NCBI GenBank assembly: GCA_038744785.1
Contig: JBCDLX010000006.1
Span: 62,001-126,000 of the forward strand
DNA from: Ovoidimarina sp038744785
Lineage (GTDB): Bacteria > Pseudomonadota > Alphaproteobacteria > Rhodobacterales > Rhodobacteraceae
DNA length: 64,000 nucleotides
Direction of reading: 5' to 3'
How positions within the stretch are numbered: position 1 is the first letter of the stretch; the number at the start of each line of letters is the position of its first letter. The notes under the pieces are model-generated. The model searched no databases. It had not been told where the DNA came from and worked only from the letters and a program-made list of their open reading frames with translations. The position numbers and the translations under genes were made by a program. Below are positions 8,478-17,701 of the stretch, piece by piece.

Positions 8478-8861
8478 TTAGACCGCGATCAGCGTAACGA
8501 TTGTCAGCACGACCGATCCGCCCATCATGCCAAGTGCCATCTTCTCGGAAGTGGCGACATCCAGCGCGTAGCCTTGGTCCCATATCAGATGCCGCAGGCC
8601 GCCAAGCATATGATACCAAAGCCCCAAAACCGAAAGCGACATTACAACGTCACCAAGGACCGAGGTCATCTGCCCGTCTGCGAAGGTAAAATACTCCTGC
8701 GATGTAGCTGCCGCCAGAAACCACCACACAATCAACAGACCAGAAATCAGCATTGCACTTCCGGTAATCCGAACCAGGATCGACGACATGGACGTCAGTT
8801 GCGGACGGTACACCGTAAGGTGCGGTGAGAGCGGTCGGTTGCCCCGATTCACGTCGGCCAT
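8478..8861 (-). CDS. sdhC: Succinate dehydrogenase cytochrome b556 subunit SdhC
   Basis: A 127-residue membrane subunit with the signature RPLSPHLTVYRPQ near the N-terminus and the haem-proximal motif HMLGGLRHLIWD. Three membrane helices are visible. The open frame extends to 9005, but ATG 8861 has AAAGGA upstream and yields the conserved N-terminus; the upstream extension would translate through the operator pair. It is the first gene of the operon, so the control region for sdhCDAB lies at about 8862-9023. Confidence 0.95.
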   Translation of the reverse strand: MADVNRGNRPLSPHLTVYRPQLTSMSSILVRITGSAMLISGLLIVWWFLAAATSQEYFTFADGQMTSVLGDVVMSLSVLGLWYHMLGGLRHLIWDQGYALDVATSEKMALGMMGGSVVLTIVTLIAV

Positions 8862-8975
8862 GGCGATCCTTTCGTGCATCTGCAGCACAGTGATAACGGT
8901 TTTTTGGCGGGAGTCACGCCTTGGAAGCATTCTAAGGCGCGATGATTTGGCGCAATCATTCAGTTTTTTGTGAAA

Positions 8976-9006
8976 TGTGATCACGCAATTGCGGCGTGTG
9001 ATCACA
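8976..9006 (-). promoter_or_regulatory. Paired TGTGATCAC operators upstream of sdhC
   Basis: TGTGATCACG (8976-8985) and TGTGATCACA (8997-9006) are two near-identical palindromes with centres 21 bases apart, about two helical turns. The same paired arrangement occurs before sucC (14287-14316). They sit 115-145 bases upstream of the sdhC start. A dimeric regulator binding cooperatively is inferred; which family is unknown. Confidence 0.7.
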
Positions 9007-9023
9007 AACCTTCTCGCGTTTTG

Positions 9024-10052
9024 CTATCTTGGAACAATTGCCCAATAGTCGAGATCCAGAAGCACGCCATCAGCATGTTTTCCGTTGTCACTCTTCAAAA
9101 CGTACGGCTTCGTTTTCGTCGCCACCAGTCGTAGCCGAAGCGCACCCACGCCGGGTGCTCCTGTCTCTGCCTTGTCCAGAACCTCGGACCAGGCGCGCAC
9201 CGTATCGCCCGCGAAGCACGGGTTCGCGTGCACGCCTCCGTTTAGCCCGACAATCATTTGCGCAGTCGCCAGACCGTTGAAGCTTAGAGCCCTGGCTAGT
9301 GAAATCACGTGTCCGCCATAGATTAGACGCTTGCCGTCCGCGCGCTGTGTTGCATCGAAGTGCACCTTTGCCGTGTTCTGCCACAGGCGCGTGGCCAGCA
9401 TATGCTCGGCCTCTTCGATAGTAGCGCCATCGACATGGTCGATCTGTTCGCCAACCGTGTAGTCGTCCCACCGGTACGGTTCGCCAGCAAGCTCGTAATC
9501 GTACCCTGTGAAATTCAATCCGTTCGGCAACGTCAGTCGATCGGCTGGGACCGCCGCGGCCAGTCGGGGAATGATCGTCTCGGGGGCCGGGGCGCCGATG
9601 TCGCGCTTACGCACCATGACCCAGCGGACATATTCAAGGGCCGAGGACCCATCGGCCCCCCGTCCGGTGGTGCGGACCCACACGATCCCCGTTTTGCCGT
9701 TCGAGTTCTGCTTCAGTCCAATCACCGTACTTTCCGCAGTCAGTGTTTCGCCAGGATAGACGGGGCGCAACCACCGACCCTCTGCGTAGCCCAGATTGGC
9801 AACCGCATTGAGCGAGATGTCGGGAACCGATTTTCCAAATACAGAATGGAATACAATCAAATCGTCGAGCGGCGACGCCGGAAAACCCGCCGCGCGGGCG
9901 AACGCGTCGGAGGAGTAAAGGGCCGTCCGCGCCGGATAGAGCGCGTGATAAAGCGCCCGTTCACCGCCCGACAGCGTGCGCGGGACGGCATGAACGATCC
10001 TTTCCCCTAATCTGTAGTCCTCGAAAAAACGGCCTGAACTGGTCTTTTCCAC
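9024..10052 (-). CDS. mch: Mesaconyl-CoA hydratase (MaoC-like), ethylmalonyl-CoA pathway
   Basis: A 342-residue double hot-dog MaoC-type protein. Length, two hot-dog halves (about residues 10-170 and 180-330) and location next to mcl2 in a TCA gene cluster match mesaconyl-CoA hydratase, which interconverts mesaconyl-CoA and beta-methylmalyl-CoA in the ethylmalonyl-CoA pathway of acetyl-CoA assimilation. The GTG start at 10052 is three bases after the stop of the DUF1737 gene. Its 3' end reaches the sdh control region at 9024. Other MaoC dehydratases are possible, but the neighbourhood favours this one. Confidence 0.88.
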   Translation of the reverse strand: MEKTSSGRFFEDYRLGERIVHAVPRTLSGGERALYHALYPARTALYSSDAFARAAGFPASPLDDLIVFHSVFGKSVPDISLNAVANLGYAEGRWLRPVYPGETLTAESTVIGLKQNSNGKTGIVWVRTTGRGADGSSALEYVRWVMVRKRDIGAPAPETIIPRLAAAVPADRLTLPNGLNFTGYDYELAGEPYRWDDYTVGEQIDHVDGATIEEAEHMLATRLWQNTAKVHFDATQRADGKRLIYGGHVISLARALSFNGLATAQMIVGLNGGVHANPCFAGDTVRAWSEVLDKAETGAPGVGALRLRLVATKTKPYVLKSDNGKHADGVLLDLDYWAIVPR

Positions 10053-10055
10053 TGC

Positions 10056-10259
10056 CTAAAGATCCCCCAATTTCCGGTCAGGATCGTAGGGTGCGACGAC
10101 TTCTTTCGTGACAGCTTGTGCGCAGCGCATGACACCGTTTGCCGCATCGAAGGCATAAGCGGGATCACCATAAAGGTCCCATCCATCCGCAAGCGCCTTT
10201 GTCACCTTGTGGCAAAAAGCCGACGTATCGTCGCCTGTCAGAAGTCGATACGCTTTCAT
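10056..10259 (-). CDS. DUF1737 small protein
   Basis: A 67-residue protein with the pattern YRLLTGDDTSAFCHKV followed by a GW(D/E)LYG motif, which I recognise as DUF1737, a short domain of unknown function. Start ATG 10259 overlaps the upstream stop by four bases (ATGA); the longer frame from 10274 would overlap more without benefit. It is sandwiched between the NnrU-like gene and mch in one operon. Confidence 0.8.
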   Translation of the reverse strand: MKAYRLLTGDDTSAFCHKVTKALADGWDLYGDPAYAFDAANGVMRCAQAVTKEVVAPYDPDRKLGDL

Positions 10260-10804
10260 GTCGCAAACGGCCAATAGCCGAGCCAGATGTGGACCCCTGC
10301 AAACGCCACATATAGAACCGCCGAAACCGCAAGAAGTTTTGTAGTGCCCCCTGTGGTTCCGCGGTCAGGCCGGTCCCAATCCGGCTCTGCATGATTGATC
10401 ACGACCATCTCGGCCAGCGCCCAAATCCCCAGACCACCAAACAGTATGATCGAAGCCCAATCCCCGTTGGCAAGCAGATGTGCAACCGCCCAGGTTGCCA
10501 TTCCAAAAAGCATCGGGTGGCGCAACGCGCCGCGAAATGTGCTTTTCGATCCGCCAAGCCCGAACAACACAACCGCAATCAACATCAAAAGGTTGTTTAT
10601 GTGGCGTCCCCAATCTGGTGGTACAAAAGCGATATCCGCGTCCCAGCCCCTGTATCCGATCACCATCAGAACGACGCCCGCAAGAATGATGGCTGCTGAT
10701 ACTCCCTTGCCCGGGTCACCCAAACTCTGCCGAACATCAGGAAGGACACGCTTGAACGAATGTCCTGCAACCCAAAGAAACAGTCCCGAAATCAACCAGA
10801 TCAT
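10256..10804 (-). CDS. NnrU family integral membrane protein
   Basis: A 182-residue protein with about five membrane segments and the NnrU-family features: an early GHSFKR, a conserved LRHPMLFG with the following W-A-H-L helix, and an aromatic-rich C-terminus. NnrU was first named from nitric-oxide metabolism loci, but related proteins (including isoprenoid-modifying methyltransferase-like folds) are widespread and the biochemical role is uncertain. It overlaps mcl2 upstream (ATGA) and the DUF1737 gene downstream (ATGA), so all four genes are tightly coupled. Confidence 0.85.
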   Translation of the reverse strand: MIWLISGLFLWVAGHSFKRVLPDVRQSLGDPGKGVSAAIILAGVVLMVIGYRGWDADIAFVPPDWGRHINNLLMLIAVVLFGLGGSKSTFRGALRHPMLFGMATWAVAHLLANGDWASIILFGGLGIWALAEMVVINHAEPDWDRPDRGTTGGTTKLLAVSAVLYVAFAGVHIWLGYWPFAT

Positions 10805-11649
10805 GTTGCCTCCATCGCGGCTATGGCGCGCATCTTGCCTAGCGTGGCCCGGGCCGCTTCGACATGAAGGTTTTCGACGATCTGGCCATCGACCACCGCG
10901 ACGCCTGCGCCTTGTGCTGTCGCCTCTTCAAAGGCGATAATGTGACGCTCGGCCAGAGCAATCTCATCTTCGTTCGGGGAAAAAACGCGGTTGGCCACGT
11001 CCAACTGCGCGGGGTGGATCAGCGTCTTTCCGTCCATGCCAAGGTCCCGACCCTGTTCGCATTCCGCACTCAATCCGTCACTGTCTTTGAATGCGTTATA
11101 GACGCCATCGACACATATGATCCCTGCCGCCCGCGCGGCCAATAGACATGTCTGCAACGCCCCCATCAAGGGTTGGCGATCCGATCTGCCTCGCGCGCCA
11201 AGATCCTTGGCTAGGTCGTTCGTACCCATCACAAACCCGTCCAACCTTTCATGTCGGGCGATTTCGGCCGCGTTAAGCACACCGCGAGGCGTCTCCATCA
11301 TTGCCCAGAGCCGGGCAGCGCCGACGTGCACAGAAACCGCATCCAGTGTATCCGCACTATCTACTTTGGGAACTAAAACTGCGTCGCAATCCATGTCAGC
11401 CGCTGCGCGCGCATCCGCTTCACCCCATTCCGTGTTAAGCCCGTTGATCCGCACAATGCGGGCACGTGCGCCGAAGCCCCCTTCGGCCAGGGCCGCTGCA
11501 AGTGTTTCCCGCGCGGCAGCTTTCTCGGTCGGCGCAACCGCGTCTTCGAGATCGAAGATGATAGCATCCGTCGGCAGCGTCCGGGCCTTTACCAAAGCTC
11601 GCTCCTTTGACGCCGGAATGTACAGCATGGATCGCCAGGGTCGGATCAT
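10801..11649 (-). CDS. mcl2: HpcH/HpaI-CitE family enzyme, likely (3S)-malyl-CoA thioesterase
   Basis: A 282-residue CitE-like TIM-barrel protein. Motifs include RSMLYIPAS at the N-terminus, the acidic metal site FDLEDAVAP, MMETPRGVLN and GTNDLAKD. In Rhodobacter sphaeroides a paralogue of this length, Mcl2, hydrolyses (3S)-malyl-CoA to malate and CoA, completing glyoxylate assimilation in the ethylmalonyl-CoA pathway, and is encoded near mch and mdh as here. A malyl-CoA or citrate lyase activity cannot be excluded from sequence alone. It is the first gene of the operon; the upstream gap holds an AT-rich promoter region. Confidence 0.82.
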   Translation of the reverse strand: MIRPWRSMLYIPASKERALVKARTLPTDAIIFDLEDAVAPTEKAAARETLAAALAEGGFGARARIVRINGLNTEWGEADARAAADMDCDAVLVPKVDSADTLDAVSVHVGAARLWAMMETPRGVLNAAEIARHERLDGFVMGTNDLAKDLGARGRSDRQPLMGALQTCLLAARAAGIICVDGVYNAFKDSDGLSAECEQGRDLGMDGKTLIHPAQLDVANRVFSPNEDEIALAERHIIAFEEATAQGAGVAVVDGQIVENLHVEAARATLGKMRAIAAMEAT

Positions 11650-11861
11650 TGCTTGTTCGCCTCTGTAATATTATTGCGCCAAATCTCATGAAAACGCAGC
11701 AAATGGCAAGTTATTTTCTGCACTGCAGCGACAGGAATGAGAAACGGACGCCACGTTAACGCTATTTTCGGCCCGATCAGGTCAAGGTCTGCGCCATCGC
11801 TCAGGAACCGGATGTCAGGTTCGCAGATCGGCCCTGAACGGGCCGGGAAAGGCCAAGACCA

Positions 11862-12182
11862 ATGACGCGCCAACTGTTCACCGCCTCGCTCGGCTTCGGG
11901 CTTTTGATGATCCTTGCATCGCACGCCTTTGGCCAGACGGCGCGAAACTGCGGACCCCGCGACAAGGTGGTTTCGACGCTGGGTGACCTTTACGGCGAAA
12001 CCCGGCAATCCATCGGTATCGGAACGTCAGGGCAGGTGATGGAGGTTTATGCAAACCTCGACGAAGGGACGTGGACCATCACAATCACGCTTCCAAGCGG
12101 CATGACCTGTCTGATGGCGTCGGGGCAATCGTTTGAAGCATTGGCCGAAGAGGTGCCTGCAAAGGACGGAACCGCACTTTGA
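11862..12182 (+). CDS. Small exported protein of unknown function
   Basis: A 106-residue protein with a clear signal peptide: Arg3, hydrophobic core about 8-20 and AFGQ cleavage region near 24-25. The mature part has a short C-G-P-R motif, a WTITI strand and a TCL cysteine that may pair with the first. I do not recognise a family. It is divergent from mcl2 and convergent with the TauE-type permease, whose stop is only 6 bases away. Confidence 0.7.
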   Translation: MTRQLFTASLGFGLLMILASHAFGQTARNCGPRDKVVSTLGDLYGETRQSIGIGTSGQVMEVYANLDEGTWTITITLPSGMTCLMASGQSFEALAEEVPAKDGTAL

Positions 12183-12188
12183 GGACCC

Positions 12189-12941
12189 TTAGCTGAGCGC
12201 ATCCCAGATTAACTTGGTGCCCGCACCGGTCAGAAGCACGTAGGTAATCGCAAAGAACAGTTGCTCTGGCACCAAGCGGTGGGCCTTCACCCCAATCCAG
12301 GCGCCGAGCAAGGCAAAGGGTGCCAGGGCAAGATCGACCTGCAGGGTCTCAGACGTGAACAGGCCAAGTGCGGTGTATGCAACGGCCTTAAGCAGATTGA
12401 TAACTCCAAAGCACAGTACAATCGTGGACTGGTACGTCGTTTTCCCCAGACCGCGCGATAATAGGTAGACACCGACCACGGGCCCGCCGGCATGGCTTAC
12501 AAAGCTCGTGAAGCCGGCGAAACAGCCGGCAATCCACCCAACCCAGGCCGGAAATGCCCGCTCCGCAGACCGCGCTAGTTTTCCCGCTCCAAATAGCTGC
12601 CACGCCACAAAGCCCAATGCGATCAACCCGATAATCATTCGCAGGACGTCGGTCGGAACCACGCGCCAGACGAGCATCGCCACAAGAACGCCTGGTACGC
12701 CGCCTAGAATAAGAATGCGTGCATCCGGCCAGGACCAACGGCGCCAATAAGGCCTAAGCAGGGCGGCATCGACCACCATCAAAAGCGGCAGCATTACCGC
12801 GAGTGCGACACCGGGATCGATGACCAGGGCCAGAATCAGGACAGCCGCAAAGTCGGCCCCCGATCCGAACCCTCCCTTTGAAATCCCGGCAAAGACCATC
12901 GCGGGGATGGCAATTGCAAAGAACACCGGATCACCTAGCAT
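12189..12941 (-). CDS. TauE/SafE family sulfite/organosulfonate-type permease
   Basis: A 250-residue integral membrane protein with about eight hydrophobic segments and the TauE/SafE family pattern, including the glycine-rich start with GISKGGFGSG and the mid-protein GFTSFVSHAGGPV. Members export sulfite, sulfoacetate or other small organic anions; the substrate here is unknown. It is divergent from mdh with a 104-base gap. A GGAGAAGGG stretch directly precedes the ATG at 12941. Confidence 0.88.
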   Translation of the reverse strand: MLGDPVFFAIAIPAMVFAGISKGGFGSGADFAAVLILALVIDPGVALAVMLPLLMVVDAALLRPYWRRWSWPDARILILGGVPGVLVAMLVWRVVPTDVLRMIIGLIALGFVAWQLFGAGKLARSAERAFPAWVGWIAGCFAGFTSFVSHAGGPVVGVYLLSRGLGKTTYQSTIVLCFGVINLLKAVAYTALGLFTSETLQVDLALAPFALLGAWIGVKAHRLVPEQLFFAITYVLLTGAGTKLIWDALS

Positions 12942-13045
12942 CCCTTCTCCTAGCGCTCATTCGCACCGCCCGCACCCCCGCTCTTGCACGTGCGGTCCGC
13001 GCCCGCTAGGCAATGCTGCAGACGCAAAGCACCCGGAGACATAGC

Positions 13046-14008
13046 ATGGCCAGACCAAAGATCGCCCTGATCGGCGCCGGTCAGATTGGCGGAACGCTCG
13101 CCCATCTCGCTGCATTGAAGGAATTGGGCGACGTCGTCCTGTTCGACATCGCGGAAGGCATACCGCAGGGAAAGGCGCTGGACCTGGCCGAATCCGGACC
13201 GTCCGAGAAATTCGATGCTGCGGTGACAGGTACCAACGACTATGCTGATATCGCCGGGGCGGACGTCTGCATCGTGACAGCGGGCGTTCCGCGAAAGCCC
13301 GGGATGAGCCGCGATGACCTATTGGGGATCAACCTCAAAGTCATGAAATCGGTTGGCGAGGGTATTGCCCAGCACGCCCCGAATGCGTTTGTCATCTGCA
13401 TTACCAACCCGCTGGACGCAATGGTGTGGGCCTTGCGGGAATTCTCGGGGCTCCCGCACGATAAGGTCTGCGGTATGGCCGGAGTGCTGGATTCGGCGCG
13501 GTTCCGTCATTTCCTGTCGCTTGAGTTCGACGTCTCGATGCGGGATGTCACGGCTTTTGTGCTTGGCGGTCATGGCGACACGATGGTGCCGCTCACCCGC
13601 TATTCAACCGTTGCAGGCATTCCGCTTCCCGACCTGGTAAACATGGGCTGGACGACGCAGGACAAGCTTGACGCCATCGTCCAGCGTACACGCGACGGCG
13701 GCGCCGAAATTGTGGGCCTGCTTAAGACCGGGTCGGCCTTCTATGCCCCGGCAACAAGTGCGATCGAGATGGCCGAAGCTTTTCTGAAGGACCAGAAGCG
13801 GCTATTGCCATGTGCGGCCTATTGCGACGGCGAATTCGGGCTGAACGGCATGTATGTAGGCGTACCTACGATCATCGGCGCAAGCGGGATCGAACGGATC
13901 GTCGACATCAAACTGTCGGAAGACGAACAGGCCATGTTCGATAAGTCTGTCGACGCGGTGAAGGGCCTCGTAGAGGCTTGTAAAGGCATCGACGACAGTC
14001 TGGCTTAG
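13046..14008 (+). CDS. mdh: Malate dehydrogenase (NAD-dependent)
   Basis: A 320-residue LDH-like malate dehydrogenase, oxidising malate to oxaloacetate. The NAD fold GAGQIGG is at residues 10-16, the substrate loop is RKPGMSRDDL, ITNPLD follows, and the catalytic histidine is His176 in GGHGDTM. ATG 13046 is selected over the upstream 13013 start because it gives the family N-terminus and has a CGGAG ribosome site. A hairpin terminator-like structure follows the stop. Confidence 0.97.
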   Translation: MARPKIALIGAGQIGGTLAHLAALKELGDVVLFDIAEGIPQGKALDLAESGPSEKFDAAVTGTNDYADIAGADVCIVTAGVPRKPGMSRDDLLGINLKVMKSVGEGIAQHAPNAFVICITNPLDAMVWALREFSGLPHDKVCGMAGVLDSARFRHFLSLEFDVSMRDVTAFVLGGHGDTMVPLTRYSTVAGIPLPDLVNMGWTTQDKLDAIVQRTRDGGAEIVGLLKTGSAFYAPATSAIEMAEAFLKDQKRLLPCAAYCDGEFGLNGMYVGVPTIIGASGIERIVDIKLSEDEQAMFDKSVDAVKGLVEACKGIDDSLA

Positions 14009-14021
14009 CGCAAGATCAGCG

Positions 14022-14048
14022 AGCCTCCGGTGGTTCGCCGGGGGCTTT
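14022..14048 (+). terminator. Terminator-like hairpin after mdh
   Basis: AGCCTCCGG (14022-14030) pairs with CCGGGGGCT (14038-14046) through nine positions, one of them G-T, around a 7-base loop, and a short T run follows. It lies 14 bases after the mdh stop. A second, weaker stem GCGTC/GACGC follows at about 14050-14070. Confidence 0.6.
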
Positions 14049-14286
14049 GGCGTCAGCTCAAGCCGACGCGCCTGAAAACCTAAGGCGACATCGGCCGATT
14101 GACCTATCTAGGCCATGGCGCACGCCTTAGTATCACGAGCAGGTCAAAGGTTTGCTGGAAACCGGACGATCCGGCAAGCCGTGTCATCGAATCCATTTGG
14201 TGTCGAAGATTACCGACAGGCTTCTGTGTCCATGGTCCGTTTGTTGGACCACGCGATTCGCGACAACAGATGCAGGCTTTAGAATT

Positions 14287-14316
14287 TGTGATCACACGTT
14301 TTAACCTGTGATCACA
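14287..14316 (+). promoter_or_regulatory. Paired TGTGATCACA operators upstream of sucC
   Basis: Two exact copies of the 10-base palindrome TGTGATCACA (14287-14296 and 14307-14316) have centres 20 bases apart and both are flanked by T/A-rich bases. They match the pair in front of sdhC. TTGCGCCAA lies 12 bases downstream, in the place of a possible -35 region, so an activator or a repressor are both possible. Confidence 0.75.
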
Positions 14317-14422
14317 AATGTATGTTTTTTGCGCCAATATAGGTTGCAATGTTGGATTGTCGTTTAAATCCAGATCTGTCCCGTGCCATTTCTACTCATA
14401 ACGGCAACAGCGGGACAGTGTC

Positions 14423-15612
<1,190 letters not shown>

Positions 15613-15616
<4 letters not shown>

Positions 15617-16254
15617 GCATTGGTTCCGGTCATAGACCGGTTCGGAACGCGCTGGTACGCCGGCGCCGTGGATGGCGCATTGCAGCTGCTGGAATGGTCG
15701 CAGCCCTTCTTTGCCCGGGACAGGCCTTGGCCACGCCCTCACCGGCCCTCAAGGCCGCTCTCGAACGCTTTCAGACTGCTTGCTCAACCGCCCTTACCAA
15801 CCCCGATGCTTACATCGCCTCGCTCACCCTGCCTGGTCCCGCTGGAGAGGATGGTTTGTATCAGTCGCCCGATCAGCAGTACTTGCATGTTCATACTGCG
15901 CAGTCTGAGGGTCTGACCGACAGTGTTGAATACACAGGTCTTGCAGACCGCCTACAGCGTTCGTGCCGGATCGAGGCCGTGTTGCCAAACTTCCCCGAGG
16001 CGGCAGAGATAGACGGTGCACTCAAGCCGCTTCTTGAAGTGCGTGCAACAGAGATCGTGGGTGGTCTAACTGATACCGTAGAACCGATTTGGGACCCTGG
16101 TGATGCGCCCTTGGCCTATGAAGGCGACGCATCGTTCAGGTACCGGGCAACCGGGCTGATCGACGGTGTCGACACCATCGCGTCGATTGTGATCCGGACG
16201 GGATCTGTGACGTTCGCGGCCACACAAACGATTGAAGTGGAAAACACGCAATGA
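15613..16254 (+). CDS. Exported protein between sucC and sucD, unknown function
   Basis: A 213-residue protein with an arginine-rich n-region (RRRRG, residues 17-21), a hydrophobic core and an AxA-type site near residue 40, so Sec or possibly Tat export is predicted. The mature protein has cysteines near 57 and 117. The GTG start overlaps the sucC stop, and its own stop overlaps the next start (ATGA). The N-terminal part of the mature region (F..AC...L..P) resembles that of the next protein, suggesting the two are distant paralogues. No known domain recognised. Confidence 0.7.
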
Positions 16255-16745
16255 TCCGAACCGCGCTTATTGTTGCCGCGCTGGCGACCCCGGTGACAGC
16301 GCAAAGCTTCGACGAAGCAGTGCGCCAGAACCTCGCCCTTGGCATATCGATCTGTGTTCAGCATGTGGGCGACCCAGCCCGTGCACGCGGCATGTTGGAG
16401 GCCGCCGGATACGCCTACGCCGGTTTCGATGGCCCGGCTGAGGATGCGACCCACCGGTACGCGGCCCCTGCAGGAACGGTCGAAGTCCTGATTTATGACG
16501 GACAGACCGCACCGTTCTGTCACGTCGAGACCAATCATCTGACACCGGGTCAAGCCGGGCAAATCACCGGGGGCGTGCTGCAAGGCGTGGCGCCTGGCAA
16601 GTTCGCCCCAACGCCCGCCGAATGCCCGAACTGGACCGAAATAGGACCACCGCTTCCCTTGACCGTCGGTGTTTCGGATCTTGGCAATGGCGGCGGATGT
16701 CCCGAAGCATCCGGGGCCCGCATCTTCTTCTTTTTCGCAGTTTAA
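16251..16745 (+). CDS. Second exported protein between sucC and sucD, unknown function
   Basis: A 164-residue protein with a short signal peptide cleaved near TAQS (about residue 18). The mature part begins with a helix containing a cysteine (LGISICVQHVGD), followed by a domain with CHVE and two more cysteines, and ends in an unusual run of phenylalanines. It starts inside the previous stop (ATGA) and ends 18 bases before sucD. I do not recognise the family. Confidence 0.7.
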   Translation: MIRTALIVAALATPVTAQSFDEAVRQNLALGISICVQHVGDPARARGMLEAAGYAYAGFDGPAEDATHRYAAPAGTVEVLIYDGQTAPFCHVETNHLTPGQAGQITGGVLQGVAPGKFAPTPAECPNWTEIGPPLPLTVGVSDLGNGGGCPEASGARIFFFFAV

Positions 16746-16763
16746 CGACCCAAAGGAACCGAA

Positions 16764-17645
16764 ATGGCTGTTCTCGTCGACGAAAATACCAAGGTGATCT
16801 GCCAAGGCTTTACCGGCTCGCAGGGCACCTTTCATTCCGAGCAGGCCATCGCCTACGGGACAAAAATGGTCGGTGGCGTCACCCCGGGCAAGGGCGGGCA
16901 AAGCCATCTTGATCTGCCCGTATTCAACTCGTGCCACGAGGCGGTCGCTCAAACCGGTGCCAACGCCTCTGTGATCTACGTACCGCCACCGTTTGCCGCC
17001 GACTCGATCCTAGAAGCAATCGATGCGGAAATCCCGCTGATCTGCTGCATCACCGAGGGTATTCCGGTCCTCGATATGATGCGGGTGAAACGAGCTTTGG
17101 AAAGCTCACCTGCAATTCTGATCGGCCCGAATTGTCCGGGGATCATCACGCCCGATGCATGCAAGATCGGGATCATGCCGGGACATATCCACAAACGGGG
17201 TTCCGTCGGCGTGGTGTCGCGTTCGGGCACGCTGACCTACGAGGCAGTTAAGCAGACAACCGACGTCGGTCTTGGCCAGTCCACCTGCGTCGGTATCGGC
17301 GGGGACCCGATCAAGGGGACTGAACATATCGACGTCCTGGAATGGTTCCTTGCCGACGACGAAACTCAGTCGATCATCATGATCGGGGAAATCGGGGGTC
17401 AGGCCGAGGAGGATGCCGCGCAGTTTTTGGCGGATGAGGCAAAGCGGGGACGCTCGAAGCCGACCGCCGGCTTTATTGCTGGCCGCACCGCGCCACCGGG
17501 CCGCCGGATGGGCCATGCAGGCGCCATCGTGGCAGGCGGCAAGGGAGACGCGGACTCGAAGATTGAGGCCATGAAAGCCGCAGGTATAGTGGTTGCTGAC
17601 AGCCCCGCGGGGCTTGGCCAAGCCGTGTTGGATGCGATTGGTTAG
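16764..17645 (+). CDS. sucD: Succinyl-CoA synthetase alpha subunit
   Basis: A 293-residue CoA-binding subunit. The N-terminal motif CQGFTGSQGTFHSEQAI, the CoA-contact region IGPNCPGIITP and the phosphohistidine His251 in RRMGHAGAI are present. With SucC it converts succinyl-CoA to succinate with substrate-level phosphorylation. It is separated from sucC by two exported-protein genes, which is not the usual adjacent arrangement. Confidence 0.98.
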   Translation: MAVLVDENTKVICQGFTGSQGTFHSEQAIAYGTKMVGGVTPGKGGQSHLDLPVFNSCHEAVAQTGANASVIYVPPPFAADSILEAIDAEIPLICCITEGIPVLDMMRVKRALESSPAILIGPNCPGIITPDACKIGIMPGHIHKRGSVGVVSRSGTLTYEAVKQTTDVGLGQSTCVGIGGDPIKGTEHIDVLEWFLADDETQSIIMIGEIGGQAEEDAAQFLADEAKRGRSKPTAGFIAGRTAPPGRRMGHAGAIVAGGKGDADSKIEAMKAAGIVVADSPAGLGQAVLDAIG

Positions 17646-17652
17646 GGGGTGC

Positions 17653-17690
17653 GGACGGCGCACCGAGAAACCGGAGCGGGGTCGCCGTCC
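17653..17690 (+). other. Inverted repeat between sucD and the DUF805 genes
   Basis: GGACGGCG (17653-17660) and CGCCGTCC (17683-17690) are perfect 8-base complements around a 22-base loop. It lies in the 56-base gap after sucD. No T-run follows, so a processing or stability element is more likely than a full terminator. Confidence 0.4.
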
Positions 17691-17701
17691 GAAACGATAA
17701 C

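Larger units (their letters stand above)
14009..14422. other. 414-base control region between mdh and sucC
   Basis: No convincing gene. From left to right it holds a terminator-like hairpin (14022-14048), a small inverted repeat TGGTCC/GGACCA (14233-14251), the palindrome CGCGATTCGCG (14252-14262), the paired TGTGATCACA operators (14287-14316), and TTGCGCCAA (14329-14337), also found in the sdh and mcl2 control regions. The start of the suc operon transcript is expected between about 14340 and 14400. Confidence 0.7.

Noticed and set aside
8976..9006. CRP/FNR binding sites
   Set aside because: CRP and FNR sites need six and four bases between half-sites; here TGTGA and TCACA are directly joined.
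11646..12008. Minus-strand 120-codon frame upstream of mcl2
   Set aside because: It covers the mcl2 promoter region and the signal peptide of the small exported protein, which has far better coding evidence.
14104..14349. Minus-strand 81-codon frame in the mdh-sucC gap
   Set aside because: It would translate through both operators and lacks a ribosome site or protein-like pattern.
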